The notes under the pieces: model-generated
What the model was told of the DNA's origin: nothing
Databases searched by the model: none
What the model saw: the letters and a program-made list of their open reading frames with translations, nothing else
Shown: positions 1 through 7,734 of the stretch, piece after piece
Position numbering within the stretch: position 1 is the stretch's first letter
How the letters are laid out: every line of letters begins with the position of its first letter
Made by a program: the position numbers and the translations under genes
Source: Nonomuraea turkmeniaca
GTDB taxonomy: Bacteria; Actinomycetota; Actinomycetes; Streptosporangiales; Streptosporangiaceae
DNA length: 36,177 nt
Assembly: GCF_005889735.1 (NCBI RefSeq)
Contig: NZ_VCKY01000103.1
Location: 1-36,177, forward strand
Direction: 5' to 3'

Positions 1-203
1 ACCCCTTCGCCGGCAAGGCCAACAGCGGCGCCACCTGGACCAACGACATCAGCCACGGCGAACTCATCCGCACCAGCGCCGACCAGACCATGACCGTTGA
101 CCCCTGCAACCTGCAACTGCTCTACCAGGGACGCAGCCCCAACTCCGGCGGCGACTACGGCCTCCTGCCCTACCGGCCAGGCCTGCTGACCCTGCAGCGC
201 TAA
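1..203 (+). CDS. C-terminal end of a GH62-type alpha-L-arabinofuranosidase (partial)
   Basis: The frame starting at base 3 is open from the window edge to the TAA at 201-203 and gives the last 66 residues of a protein whose start lies outside the window. The piece contains WTNDISHGELIR, then DQTMTVDPCNLQLLYQG, and ends in LPYRPGLLTL. From memory this matches the C-terminal end of the catalytic domain of GH62 arabinofuranosidases, secreted enzymes that remove arabinose side chains from arabinoxylan. No carbohydrate-binding module follows. The LacI regulator 486 bp downstream fits a hemicellulose-utilisation context. The family call rests on a short fragment; a related five-bladed propeller family such as GH43 is the main alternative. 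Confidence 0.65.
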   Translation, partial: PFAGKANSGATWTNDISHGELIRTSADQTMTVDPCNLQLLYQGRSPNSGGDYGLLPYRPGLLTLQR

Positions 204-310
204 CGGCATGACACGATTCCGGATCGGATCTTCCTGACGTTCACGGCGAAGGCGAATGCCGAATCGGGTGAGCGCTATCACGGCACTCGATCAGGACCCG
301 TGGAGCTGGA

Positions 311-344
311 GCGGCGGGCTCGGTGCAAAGGCCGAGCCCGCCGC
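311..344 (+). terminator. Strong hairpin terminator after the arabinofuranosidase gene
   Basis: Bases 311-323 (GCGGCGGGCTCGG) pair perfectly with 332-344 around an 8-nt loop. The stem lies about 110 nt after the stop codon. No T-run follows, which is usual for actinobacterial terminators. The rest of the 204-688 gap holds no gene-like frame; only a weak dyad, GTGAGCGCTATCAC, is seen at 268-281. Confidence 0.75.
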
Positions 345-676
345 GTTCACGCGGAAATGTCAGCGCTCACATGGTGACGGAGCGAACTCCCCCTGCTGGA
401 TCACCGTAGAACCTGGTCCTGGCTCGGCCGTGCGATCTACGCCACGAGCGGCAGTGAGCAGTCGGCAGGACGCCATCGCCGCCATGGTCATCGGCAGCAC
501 CCCCGACCGGCGGCAGCCGGATACCCCGCTCGGCACCGCCCTCAGCGTGCCCTGCCGTCCAGATGAGCCTGAGCACGGGGCGATGGCGCCCCCGAAGCAA
601 CCCCGTCGCCTGCGGGGGCCATGGGATCTTGCCTCCCCCGCGGACCGTGATCGCTCGCTCATGGTGCTCACGTGGC

Positions 677-698
677 TAAACTGCGGTTATGACCGCAG
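677..698 (+). promoter_or_regulatory. Probable leaderless promoter and operator-like palindrome over the LacI start codon
   Basis: TAAACT at 677-682 fits an actinobacterial -10 (TAnnnT) and lies six bases before the ATG at 689. No Shine-Dalgarno sequence is visible, so the message is probably leaderless. A perfect inverted repeat, CTGCGGT (681-687) and ACCGCAG (692-698), brackets the start codon. It could be an autoregulatory operator or a start-codon hairpin. No good -35 is visible. Confidence 0.45.
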
Positions 699-1756
699 AG
701 TCGTCCCCTTTGACCCTCGCGCAGCTCGCCGAGCTGGCGGGAGTTTCGACCGCCACGGTCTCCAAGGTCGTCAACGGCCGCTCCGAGGTCTCATCGGAAA
801 CGCGAGCCATCGTGGAAGACCTCATCCGGCGGCACGGCTACCGGAGGCAGCGCCGGCGGCCCGCCCCGACCGCCGTGGTCGAGGTGGTCTTCCACGCTCT
901 GGAGGGCGACTACCCGGTCGAGATCATCAAGGGCGTGGAGGAGGTGGCGCGCGAGCACCGGCTCACGGTGGCGGTGTCAGAGCTACTCCACCAGCAGGCC
1001 ACGGAACAGGGCTGGTTGGAAGGGGTGTTACGCCGCCGTCCGACCGGGATCGGTGTGATCGCGGTGTTCTCCAGCCTGGATGAGGCTGAGCGAGAGCAGC
1101 TCGCCCGGCGCGAGATCCCCCTCGTCCTGCTGGATCCGGCCGACAATCCCGGCAAGGGAATCCCGTCGGTGAGCGCGGGCAACTGGAACGGCGGGCTGGC
1201 GGCCACGCGCCACCTGCTGGAGCTGGGGCACCGCCGGATCGGCATCATCACCGGTCCCGACTACGCGCTGTCCGGCCGGGCTCGGCTCGACGGCTACCGG
1301 ACCGCTCTGGACATGGCCGGCGTTCCCGCCGATCCCGACCTCATCGCCTGTGGCAGCTTCCTCATCGAAGGCGGCCTGGCGGCCGCGCACCGGCTCCTGC
1401 GGCTACCCGACCCGCCCACAGCCATCTTCGCCACGAACGACGGCCAGGCCATCGGCGTCTACCATGCGGCCCACCAGCTCGGCCTGCGCATCCCGGACGA
1501 TCTGAGCGTGGTCGGCTTCGACGATCTGCCGTCCGTGCAATGGGCCATCCCGCCGCTCACCACCGTTCACCACCCTCTCACCGCCATGGCCACCGCGGCC
1601 ACCACCATGTTGTTGACACTCGCGCATGGCGAACCCCTGGTCCAGAACCGCATTGAACTCGCCACCGAGCTCATCGTCCGCGGAAGCACCGCCGCTCCCC
1701 CCGCGGTGGGCGGGAGCGGGCGGCAGCGCGATCGACAGGGCGGGTCAGCAGGGTGA
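689..1756 (+). CDS. LacI-family transcriptional regulator
   Basis: A 355-residue regulator of normal LacI/GalR length. Residues about 8-55 form the lambda-repressor-like helix-turn-helix and hinge (LAQLAELAGVSTATVSKVVNG). The rest is a periplasmic-binding-protein-like effector domain with the typical stretches GHRRIGIITGP, TAIFATNDGQAIGVY and DLSVVGFDDLP. Such proteins usually repress sugar genes until a sugar or oligosaccharide binds. The gene lies downstream of a GH62-type gene, so arabinoxylan-derived sugars are a reasonable guess at the effector. The start is the ATG at 689, immediately after a -10-like hexamer and without a ribosome binding site. The C-terminal 20 residues are low-complexity (Gly/Arg/Gln). 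It converges on the GntR gene, and I see no convincing terminator in the 83 bp between them. Confidence 0.9.
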   Translation: MTAESSPLTLAQLAELAGVSTATVSKVVNGRSEVSSETRAIVEDLIRRHGYRRQRRRPAPTAVVEVVFHALEGDYPVEIIKGVEEVAREHRLTVAVSELLHQQATEQGWLEGVLRRRPTGIGVIAVFSSLDEAEREQLARREIPLVLLDPADNPGKGIPSVSAGNWNGGLAATRHLLELGHRRIGIITGPDYALSGRARLDGYRTALDMAGVPADPDLIACGSFLIEGGLAAAHRLLRLPDPPTAIFATNDGQAIGVYHAAHQLGLRIPDDLSVVGFDDLPSVQWAIPPLTTVHHPLTAMATAATTMLLTLAHGEPLVQNRIELATELIVRGSTAAPPAVGGSGRQRDRQGGSAG

Positions 1757-1839
1757 GTCGCTCTGCGTGAGGAAGCTCCACCAGAAGGTCGAGGGCGCGA
1801 TGCCCCTGACATGGCCGCGCCCGGCACCTGGACGGCGCG

Positions 1840-2613
1840 CTAACGTTGCAGACGCACGGGGGCGCTGGGTGCGTTGCGCCGGACGAGCCAGGCCTCGGTG
1901 ATGTGCGTGTGTACCGCTTCGGCGGCACCAGCGGGGTCGTGGGCGGCGATGCGTTCATAGATGCGGCGATGGCCCTGGTTGGACGCCACGCACAGGGCGC
2001 GTTCAGGCTTGCCCATGTACCGGGCAGTGTTGATCACCTGGCTCTCCAGCGCTCGTACCACGCCCCGGGCGATGCGGTTTCCGGACGCCTGCATGATCGT
2101 GTCGTGGAAGGCGCGGTCGTGGTCGGCGTACGTGACGTGATCGTCCACGACCTCGTCCATCCGGTCCACCAGCGTACGCAGCCGCTCGATGGTGTCCTCA
2201 CCCGCCACACGGGCGGCGAGGTAGGCCATGTCGGACTCGAGCAGGCGGCGTGTGACGACGAGGTCGTCGAGGATCCCCAGGCTCTCGTCCATGTCGATGG
2301 TCGCCGCCAGAACGAGTTCGTCGAGCATGTCCCACATCGTGGGCGAGGTCACCATGGTGCCCGCGCCCTGGCGGACCTGGACGAGCCCCTTCTCCTGGAG
2401 GATCTTCACGGCCTCACGGACGACGGTCCGGCTCACCGAGAAGGTCTCGCACAACACGGGTTCGGGAGGAAGGGGCGTGCCGGGCGGGTGCACGCCTCGG
2501 ACGATGCGCTCCACGAGTTCCGCTGTCACCGCCTTGCCCAGGCTGGCCGGTCGTCGGACCCATGCGGGCGGCGGCACGGGGACGCTGCCGGGCGATTCCT
2601 GCGATGCCGTCAT
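1840..2613 (-). CDS. FadR-subfamily GntR transcriptional regulator
   Basis: A 257-residue protein with an N-terminal winged helix-turn-helix (about residues 25-90; LPPEPVLCETFSVSRTVVREAVKIL and QVRQGAGTMV) and a C-terminal all-helical FCD domain. The FCD domain shows the usual metal/ligand-pocket pattern, YADHDRAFHDTIMQASGN, followed by later histidines in the GHRRIYERIAAHD and HTHI segments. FCD regulators normally sense sugar acids or other organic acids. It is transcribed away from the ABC/dehydratase operon that starts at 2751, with 137 bp between, and most likely represses that operon and itself. The ATG at 2613 follows a good Shine-Dalgarno (GGAGGAAG). An N-terminal Pro-rich tail of about 20 residues precedes the DNA-binding domain. 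Confidence 0.92.
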   Translation of the reverse strand: MTASQESPGSVPVPPPAWVRRPASLGKAVTAELVERIVRGVHPPGTPLPPEPVLCETFSVSRTVVREAVKILQEKGLVQVRQGAGTMVTSPTMWDMLDELVLAATIDMDESLGILDDLVVTRRLLESDMAYLAARVAGEDTIERLRTLVDRMDEVVDDHVTYADHDRAFHDTIMQASGNRIARGVVRALESQVINTARYMGKPERALCVASNQGHRRIYERIAAHDPAGAAEAVHTHITEAWLVRRNAPSAPVRLQR

Positions 2614-2654
2614 ATCTTCCTCCGGTGACCTGCTAGGTCAGCGCCCACCGGGTC

Positions 2655-2700
2655 AGTATATGTCATCCGTATTGACGGCATACGTCATACGAATTATGTT
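2655..2700. promoter_or_regulatory. Divergent promoters with two FadR/GntR-type operator dyads
   Basis: Rightward promoter: TTGACG (2672-2677), 17-bp spacer, TATGTT (2695-2700). Leftward -10: TATACT on the minus strand at 2660-2655. Two similar 15-bp imperfect palindromes, ATATGTCATCCGTAT (2658-2672) and ATACGTCATACGAAT (2680-2694), repeat with a 22-bp period and overlap both promoters. That is where a dimeric repressor would block both directions. The neighbouring GntR protein is the obvious binder (inference). Confidence 0.65.
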
Positions 2701-2750
2701 TCCCGGAAGACGGCCGGGGAAGCCGGCCGCGCTCTGGAGAGTGAAGAGCA

Positions 2751-4019
2751 ATGAAGCAGCGAACACTATGGTCGGTCGTCCTTGCCACAGGACTGGCCGT
2801 AACCGGCTGCGGAAGCGCCGCACCGACGCAGCCCTCCCCCGGGGAGTCCAAGAGCAAGATCGTGGTCTGGGACTGGAAATCCGGCGAACCCGGCGTGACC
2901 TCCTACATCGAGAAGGCGAAGGCCGACTTTGCCAAGAAGCATCCCGATGTCACCGTCGAGTTCGTGGCCCAGCCGTTCGATCAGTACTACACCCTGCTAG
3001 GCGCGGCCACCCAGTCGGGCAAGGGCCCCGACGTCATGCTGTTCAATGGCGGCGGCCAGATCCGCGACCGGGTCGACGGGCTCCTGCCGCTGGACCAGTA
3101 CGTGGCCGAGGACAAGCAGCGGCTGGCGGGCTGGGACGCCTTCAGCAAGGACGGCACGATCTATGCCTCCCCGGTGACCTTGCAGGGCCATCCGATCTAT
3201 TTCAACAAGTCGATCTATCAGAAGGCGGGGCTGGATCCGGCGAACCCGCCGAAGACGTGGGACGAGTTCGTCAGCAACTGCGCCGCCATCAAGAAGGCGG
3301 CGGGCGCCAAGTGTTTCGCTCTCGGCAACAAGGAAGGCTTCGGGATCCAGTTCTTCATGTCGGGCCTCGGGCCGGGCATCCTGACGCCCAAGGAGTACGA
3401 CGACTGGATCGCCGGGAAACGCGACTGGACCTCTCCCCATGTGAAGGAGATCTTCAGCCTGTGGAAGAAGGTCAACGACGACGGCCTGAACAACGACGGC
3501 GCCAACTCCACCGCGCTGTTCAACGACGCCTTCGGGCTCTTCAACACCGGTAAGGCCGCCAGCATCATCGGGCTGATGTCGGATATCGGGCACTGGAAGG
3601 ACTTCGGCGAATTTCTGGGCGCCGACCAGGTCGGCGTTATGACCGCTCCCGTGGTCACCAGCGGAGCCACGTCCGTCCTTCCCTACGACGGCGGCATCGG
3701 TTACGGGGTCGCCAAGTCGACCAAGGATCCCGCACTGGCCACCGACCTGGTGCGATCGCTGACCTCGACCGGCGCGCTGACCGCCTTCTACACCGGCGCG
3801 GGCGCTATCACCTCCGACACCACCATCGACGTGTCGCAGGGCGCTCCCGCAGTGGCCGCGATCGTGCCCCAGATCAAGGACGGCAAGCCCGCACTGCATG
3901 TCGCGTTGTCCTCCAAGACTCTGGACCTGATGGGGAGGCTGTCCCAGCAGCTCCTGAGCGGGTCGGTGAGCGTCGATGAAGCGGTGAAGCAACTGGCCGC
4001 CTCGGACAAGACGAGCTGA
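2751..4019 (+). CDS. Carbohydrate ABC transporter substrate-binding lipoprotein (family 1)
   Basis: A 422-residue binding protein. Residues 1-20 form a lipoprotein signal with lipobox LAVTGC (Cys20), so it should be anchored outside the membrane. The mature part begins KIVVWDWKSG and continues with FAKKHPDVTVEFV and SGKGPDVMLFNGGG, the usual start of family 1 sugar-binding proteins. The later PVTLQGHPIYFNKSIYQKAG and PPKTWDEFV stretches also fit this family. It is the first gene of a four-gene operon with two permeases and an enolase-superfamily enzyme, so the ligand is probably a sugar, sugar acid or small oligosaccharide. A GGAGA Shine-Dalgarno lies at 2736-2740. A hairpin just downstream (4048-4079) may keep its expression above that of the permeases. 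Confidence 0.92.
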   Translation: MKQRTLWSVVLATGLAVTGCGSAAPTQPSPGESKSKIVVWDWKSGEPGVTSYIEKAKADFAKKHPDVTVEFVAQPFDQYYTLLGAATQSGKGPDVMLFNGGGQIRDRVDGLLPLDQYVAEDKQRLAGWDAFSKDGTIYASPVTLQGHPIYFNKSIYQKAGLDPANPPKTWDEFVSNCAAIKKAAGAKCFALGNKEGFGIQFFMSGLGPGILTPKEYDDWIAGKRDWTSPHVKEIFSLWKKVNDDGLNNDGANSTALFNDAFGLFNTGKAASIIGLMSDIGHWKDFGEFLGADQVGVMTAPVVTSGATSVLPYDGGIGYGVAKSTKDPALATDLVRSLTSTGALTAFYTGAGAITSDTTIDVSQGAPAVAAIVPQIKDGKPALHVALSSKTLDLMGRLSQQLLSGSVSVDEAVKQLAASDKTS

Positions 4020-4047
4020 TCGCGTGCCGATAGGAGGTTCGTCACCG

Positions 4048-4079
4048 GTGGTCCGCTCGGCTGCGGCGGAGCGGACCAC
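4048..4079 (+). other. Stem-loop covering the start of the first permease gene
   Basis: GTGGTCCGCTC (4048-4058) is perfectly complementary to GAGCGGACCAC (4069-4079), with a 10-nt loop. The hairpin lies 29 nt after the binding-protein stop, and its first three bases are the likely GTG start of the permease. A stem here could stabilise the upstream message and limit permease translation, as is known between binding-protein and permease genes in other sugar operons. Confidence 0.6.
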
Positions 4080-4998
4080 TGGAGCAAAGTTCCAGCGGCC
4101 AGGGCGCCACGGCGGCACCGGAAGGACCCCCCGTGGGGCGCGGGCCGAGCGTCTTGCGCCCTTCGTCCTGGTGGCTCCGGCCGTACTGATCATCGTGGCG
4201 CTGCGGTTGTGGCCGCTCCTGCTGGGCGTCAACTTTTCCTTCACGGGCGACGGCGAGCGTAACGGGACTTCTGTCGGCTTCGACAACTACGCGCAACTGC
4301 TCGACGATCCGTTGTTCCGCACCGCGCTGGGCAACGTCGGGCTGCTGGTGGCCCTGCTTCCCGTTGCGGTGGCGATCCCCGGCCTGCTGGCGACGTTCAT
4401 CTACTTGCGGGTGCCCGGGCATCGGCTCTTCCGCGGCGTCTACTTCTTCCCGGCCGTGCTCTCACCGGTGATCGTCGGTGCGATCTTCAACCTGATGCTC
4501 GGCTTCGACGGCCCGTTGAACGCCGCCCTGGGAGCGATCGGCCTCGGCCCCATCGACTGGCTCGGCGACCCGGACGTCGCCATGTTCACGGTCATCGGCG
4601 TGCACATCTGGGCGACGTTCGGGATGGCCCTGGTGGTGTTCCTCGCCGGATTCTCCACCCTGGACGCCGCACTCCTGGACGCCGCCCGGATGGACGGCGC
4701 GTCACTGCGCCAGGTCATCTGGCATGTCATCATCCCGGGCCTGTCCCGCACCATCCAGTTCGTCTTCGTCACGACCATGATCGGAATGCTGACGTCCATG
4801 TTCGGCCTGCTGTACGTCATGACGAGCGGAGGCCCGGAAGGTTCGACGTATCTGCCGGAGTTCTACGTCTGGATCCAGCAGGGACGGATGAACCGCCCGG
4901 CACTCGCCTCGGCCGCATCGACGGTGCTGTTCCTCATCATGCTCGTGGTCGGAATCCTGCAGGTGAGTGTGCTCCGCCGTGCGGGGAGGGAAGACTGA
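4048..4998 (+). CDS. Sugar ABC transporter permease (MalF-like)
   Basis: An inner-membrane permease of about 316 residues. A charged N-terminal tail (about 30 residues) is followed by six hydrophobic segments, beginning LAPFVLVAPAVLIIVALRLWPLLL. The ATPase-contact EAA loop is present near the C-terminal third: LLDAARMDGASLRQVIWHVIIPG. It pairs with the next gene to form the channel. I place the start at GTG 4048, ten bases after AGGAGG (4032-4037). A GTG at 4024 would add eight residues but has no ribosome binding site. No ATPase gene is present in the operon, so a shared MsiK-type ATPase encoded elsewhere is likely. Confidence 0.9.
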   Translation: MVRSAAAERTTGAKFQRPGRHGGTGRTPRGARAERLAPFVLVAPAVLIIVALRLWPLLLGVNFSFTGDGERNGTSVGFDNYAQLLDDPLFRTALGNVGLLVALLPVAVAIPGLLATFIYLRVPGHRLFRGVYFFPAVLSPVIVGAIFNLMLGFDGPLNAALGAIGLGPIDWLGDPDVAMFTVIGVHIWATFGMALVVFLAGFSTLDAALLDAARMDGASLRQVIWHVIIPGLSRTIQFVFVTTMIGMLTSMFGLLYVMTSGGPEGSTYLPEFYVWIQQGRMNRPALASAASTVLFLIMLVVGILQVSVLRRAGRED

Positions 4999-5825
4999 TG
5001 CCCGGCAAGCGCCTGGGCAGGTGGATGGCCGCCGTCCCGATGGCGTTCCTCGCGCTGGCGACCATCTATCCCCTCGTGTTCACCACCAACGTCGCCATGA
5101 AGACCCGGCGGGAGTACATCCTCGACCGGTTCTCCCCCACGACCTCCGTGCACCTGGAGAACATCGCCGCGGCGTGGAACAGCGTCGGCATGGCGCGCTA
5201 CTTCGCCAACTCGCTCATCGTGGTGACGGCCTCGGTGGTCCTGCTGCTGCTCTTCGGATCGATGGCCGGCTTCGCGCTGAGTCAGTTGCGGTTCCGCGGC
5301 TCCTCGGTGTTGTTCCTGGGCTGTCTGGCGGCGCTGTTCGTCCCGTTCCAGGTGATCATGGTGCCGTTGGCCCGGGTCATGGCGGACAGCGGTCTCATCG
5401 ACACCTACCCGGGACTGATTCTGGCCTACGTCGCGCAGTTCCTCCCGTTCACCATCTTCCTGATGACGAGCCACTACAGGACCATCCCCGTGGAGATCAT
5501 CCAGGCGGCGAGGATCGACGGGAACTCCACCTACGGCGTCTACCGGCGGATCATGATCCCGCTCGGTGCTCCGGCCCTGTTGTCGGTCGGCATCCTCGAT
5601 GCCTTGTTCTGCTGGAACGACGTGCTCATCGCCCTGCTGATGATGCCGTCGCCGGAGCATCGTACCCTCATGGTCGGGGTCACCTCGCTGCGCGGACAGT
5701 ACTCGGACAACATCCCCCAGTTCGCCTCAGGAGTTCTGATCGCCGCGATACCCGTCCTGTTGCTCTATCTCTTCCTTCAGCGTCAGATCGCCGACGGTGT
5801 CACCGCCGGCTCCACGAAGGGCTGA
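4998..5825 (+). CDS. Sugar ABC transporter permease (MalG-like)
   Basis: A 275-residue membrane protein of the binding-protein-dependent transport family. The first membrane segment is MAAVPMAFLALATIYPLVF; further segments include LIVVTASVVLLLLFGSMAGF and ILAYVAQFLPFTIFLM. The EAA loop reads EIIQAARIDGNSTYGVYRRI, followed by MIPLGAPALLSVG. The ATG overlaps the upstream TGA (ATGA at 4996-4999 region), so translation is coupled to the first permease and the two should form a heterodimer. The next gene starts one base after its stop. Confidence 0.92.
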   Translation: MPGKRLGRWMAAVPMAFLALATIYPLVFTTNVAMKTRREYILDRFSPTTSVHLENIAAAWNSVGMARYFANSLIVVTASVVLLLLFGSMAGFALSQLRFRGSSVLFLGCLAALFVPFQVIMVPLARVMADSGLIDTYPGLILAYVAQFLPFTIFLMTSHYRTIPVEIIQAARIDGNSTYGVYRRIMIPLGAPALLSVGILDALFCWNDVLIALLMMPSPEHRTLMVGVTSLRGQYSDNIPQFASGVLIAAIPVLLLYLFLQRQIADGVTAGSTKG

Positions 5826-5826
5826 C

Positions 5827-7047
5827 ATGCGCATTTCGGGGTATCGCACGTTGACGACGGTGCATGAATGGGGCCGCCCCGTCGGTGACGCCAACGGCGT
5901 CTACGCCGACGGGAACGTGCCGGTGCCGATCATCATGGTGGACACAGACGAGGGGATCACCGGCGTCGGCCTCGGGCCGCACACGCACCTCGACACCATT
6001 TTCGCCGCCATCGAAGGCGAAGATCCGCGCGGCGTCACGGCGCTCTACGACCGCATGTTGCGGCAGACCTTCAAGGCCGGCCACGCGGGCGCCGTGTTCG
6101 GGACCATCGGCGCACTCGACACCGCCTTGTGGGACATCAAGGCGCAGGCAGCCGGCGAACCGCTCTGGCGGCTGCTGGGCGGCCGCGACAGGCGGGTCCC
6201 CGCCTACGCCTCCGGCCTGGACATCGGCCTGACCGACGAGGAGCTCGTCTCCCTCTACCAGGTCTACGCCCGGCACGGACTGCGGGCGGCCAAGCTCAAG
6301 GGCGGCCTCGACATCGAACGTGACCGCCACCGCCTGACGCTGATACGAGAGGTCCTGACCGAGGCCGCGCACGGATCGCGGCCGGGCCTGATGTTCGATG
6401 TGAACGAAGCCTGGACCCGCAAACAGGCGGTCCGGCACGTCTGCGAGCTCGAACGCACTCTGGACCTGGTCTGGATCGAAGAGCCGGTCCGGCGGTGGGA
6501 CGCCGAGGGTTTGGCCATCGTCGGCCGCGGAGTCCGCGCCTCGGTCGCCACGGGTGAGAACCTCACCGGGCTCGAACAGTACCGACCGCTGCTGGCGGCG
6601 GAGGCCGTCGACATCGTCCAGATGGCCGCCGTCTGGGGCGTCACCCATTTCCTGCGAGTATCCGCTCTGGCCCACGCCCACGACCTGCCGGTCAGTCCGA
6701 TCGGCACCACCCCGATAGCCCTCCTGCACGCCGCGACGTCGGTACCGAACCACATGATCAGCGAACTGCAGGATCTGCGGCCACCACTCGGGGTGTCCCT
6801 CGACCTGACCGTCGAGGACGGCGCGTTCATCCTCGGGGACTCCGCGGGCCTGGGCATCACGATCGACGAGGTCGCGGTCACCGCGTTCACCCGCCGACCG
6901 GACGACCCCATGACGGCCGGCACCCCCAACGTCCGGCCCGAGCACGCCGGACGGCGACTGCTGGCGGTGGCCGATGCCGGCGCCGCATCGCAGCGCCGGC
7001 TCATTCCTGATCGGGAAACCCTACGACCGGACGGCGAGGTGAACTAG
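5827..7047 (+). CDS. Enolase-superfamily (mandelate racemase/sugar acid dehydratase-like) enzyme
   Basis: A 406-residue cytoplasmic enzyme with an N-terminal capping domain (about 1-125) and a C-terminal barrel. Visible superfamily residues are the KxK base motif (K156, K158 in AAKLKGG), metal ligands D191 (FDVNEAW), E219 (WIEEPV) and E244 (TGENL), and a late Glu in MISELQD. Members of this MR/MLE group take a proton next to a carboxylate, and most catabolic ones dehydrate sugar acids to 2-keto-3-deoxy acids. The His that mandelate racemase carries before its last Glu is not obvious: the matching segment reads VSPIGTTP. ATG 5827 follows GAAGG (5816-5820) and lies one base after the permease stop. 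With the FCD regulator and the transporter, it points to uptake and dehydration of an acid sugar; the exact substrate is unknown. Confidence 0.87.
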   Translation: MRISGYRTLTTVHEWGRPVGDANGVYADGNVPVPIIMVDTDEGITGVGLGPHTHLDTIFAAIEGEDPRGVTALYDRMLRQTFKAGHAGAVFGTIGALDTALWDIKAQAAGEPLWRLLGGRDRRVPAYASGLDIGLTDEELVSLYQVYARHGLRAAKLKGGLDIERDRHRLTLIREVLTEAAHGSRPGLMFDVNEAWTRKQAVRHVCELERTLDLVWIEEPVRRWDAEGLAIVGRGVRASVATGENLTGLEQYRPLLAAEAVDIVQMAAVWGVTHFLRVSALAHAHDLPVSPIGTTPIALLHAATSVPNHMISELQDLRPPLGVSLDLTVEDGAFILGDSAGLGITIDEVAVTAFTRRPDDPMTAGTPNVRPEHAGRRLLAVADAGAASQRRLIPDRETLRPDGEVN

Positions 7048-7060
7048 CGCCGTTCGACGC

Positions 7061-7092
7061 TGCCCTTCCAGGCCCTATGTGCCGGAAGGGCA
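7061..7092 (+). terminator. Hairpin terminator of the sugar transporter/dehydratase operon
   Basis: TGCCCTTCC (7061-7069) pairs perfectly with GGAAGGGCA (7084-7092). An inner GGC/GCC pairing closes a 7-nt loop, leaving a single bulged A. It begins 14 bases after the dehydratase stop codon. Confidence 0.8.
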
Positions 7093-7734
7093 CACACATA
7101 CGTCCATCATTCGTGCTGCACAGGCGAACGTCGGCTGCGGCGTCCACCGCATGATTGATCGCGGCCGGACTCATGGTCGGCCCGGTCGCCGCCCGGGCGG
7201 AGGCCACGGCCCGAGGAGACCGGACGATCGTGGTCCCGCCCGCAACCTGCGGTTCGAAGGCCTGACCTGCACCGGCGCACGTGGCTGTACCCCAGCGCTC
7301 CCGACGGACACGCCAACCAGCAGACCGGCGTGTTCATCAGCGGCGTCCAGTCACACCGGCCGGCCGACGCGTTCAGGTCGTGCGCGTTCGGCTGCAAGGG
7401 CTTCCGAAGGATCCCGCAACGGCTGGCCCAGACGGCCGCGGCGGCATCGTGGTCGGGGGGCGCGTCCGACCCCGACGCGCACCATCCGTCCGACCCCAGC
7501 ATGGTCAACAAAGACGTCGAGCACGAGGACCCTCTCCTTCGATGCCGCGGGTTCCGCGCCAGACGTTCACGGCAGGAGACTTCCCCGAATTGGACATAGG
7601 GTCATAATTCGGTTGCGATCACGCGTCCTTGACGATCCCGGTCATGACAACCCGGTTTCGATCGGGCAGGCCCCGGAAAAGAACGACTACGCAAAGTGAT
7701 GAATCACTACTTATAGCTATCAAGGAGGCTTGCC
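7093..7734. other. Long gap without a convincing gene; possible decayed coding DNA
   Basis: This stretch of about 640 bp keeps the high G/C third-position bias of coding DNA in several overlapping frames. None has a ribosome binding site, a recognisable motif or a family-like composition. The least implausible frame is on the plus strand at about 7270-7599 and includes TWLYPSAPDGHANQQTGVFI. I cannot assign it. The right end carries a small dyad, AGTGATGAATCACT (7695-7708), just before the ribosome binding site of the next gene; it could be an operator. Confidence 0.35.

Noticed and set aside
268..281. GTGAGCGCTATCAC as a LacI operator
   Set aside because: Only a partial dyad, placed between a stop codon and a terminator, far from any promoter I can see.
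2997..4286. A 429-residue minus-strand frame
   Set aside because: Antisense to the binding-protein gene, whose lipobox and family sequence are clear.
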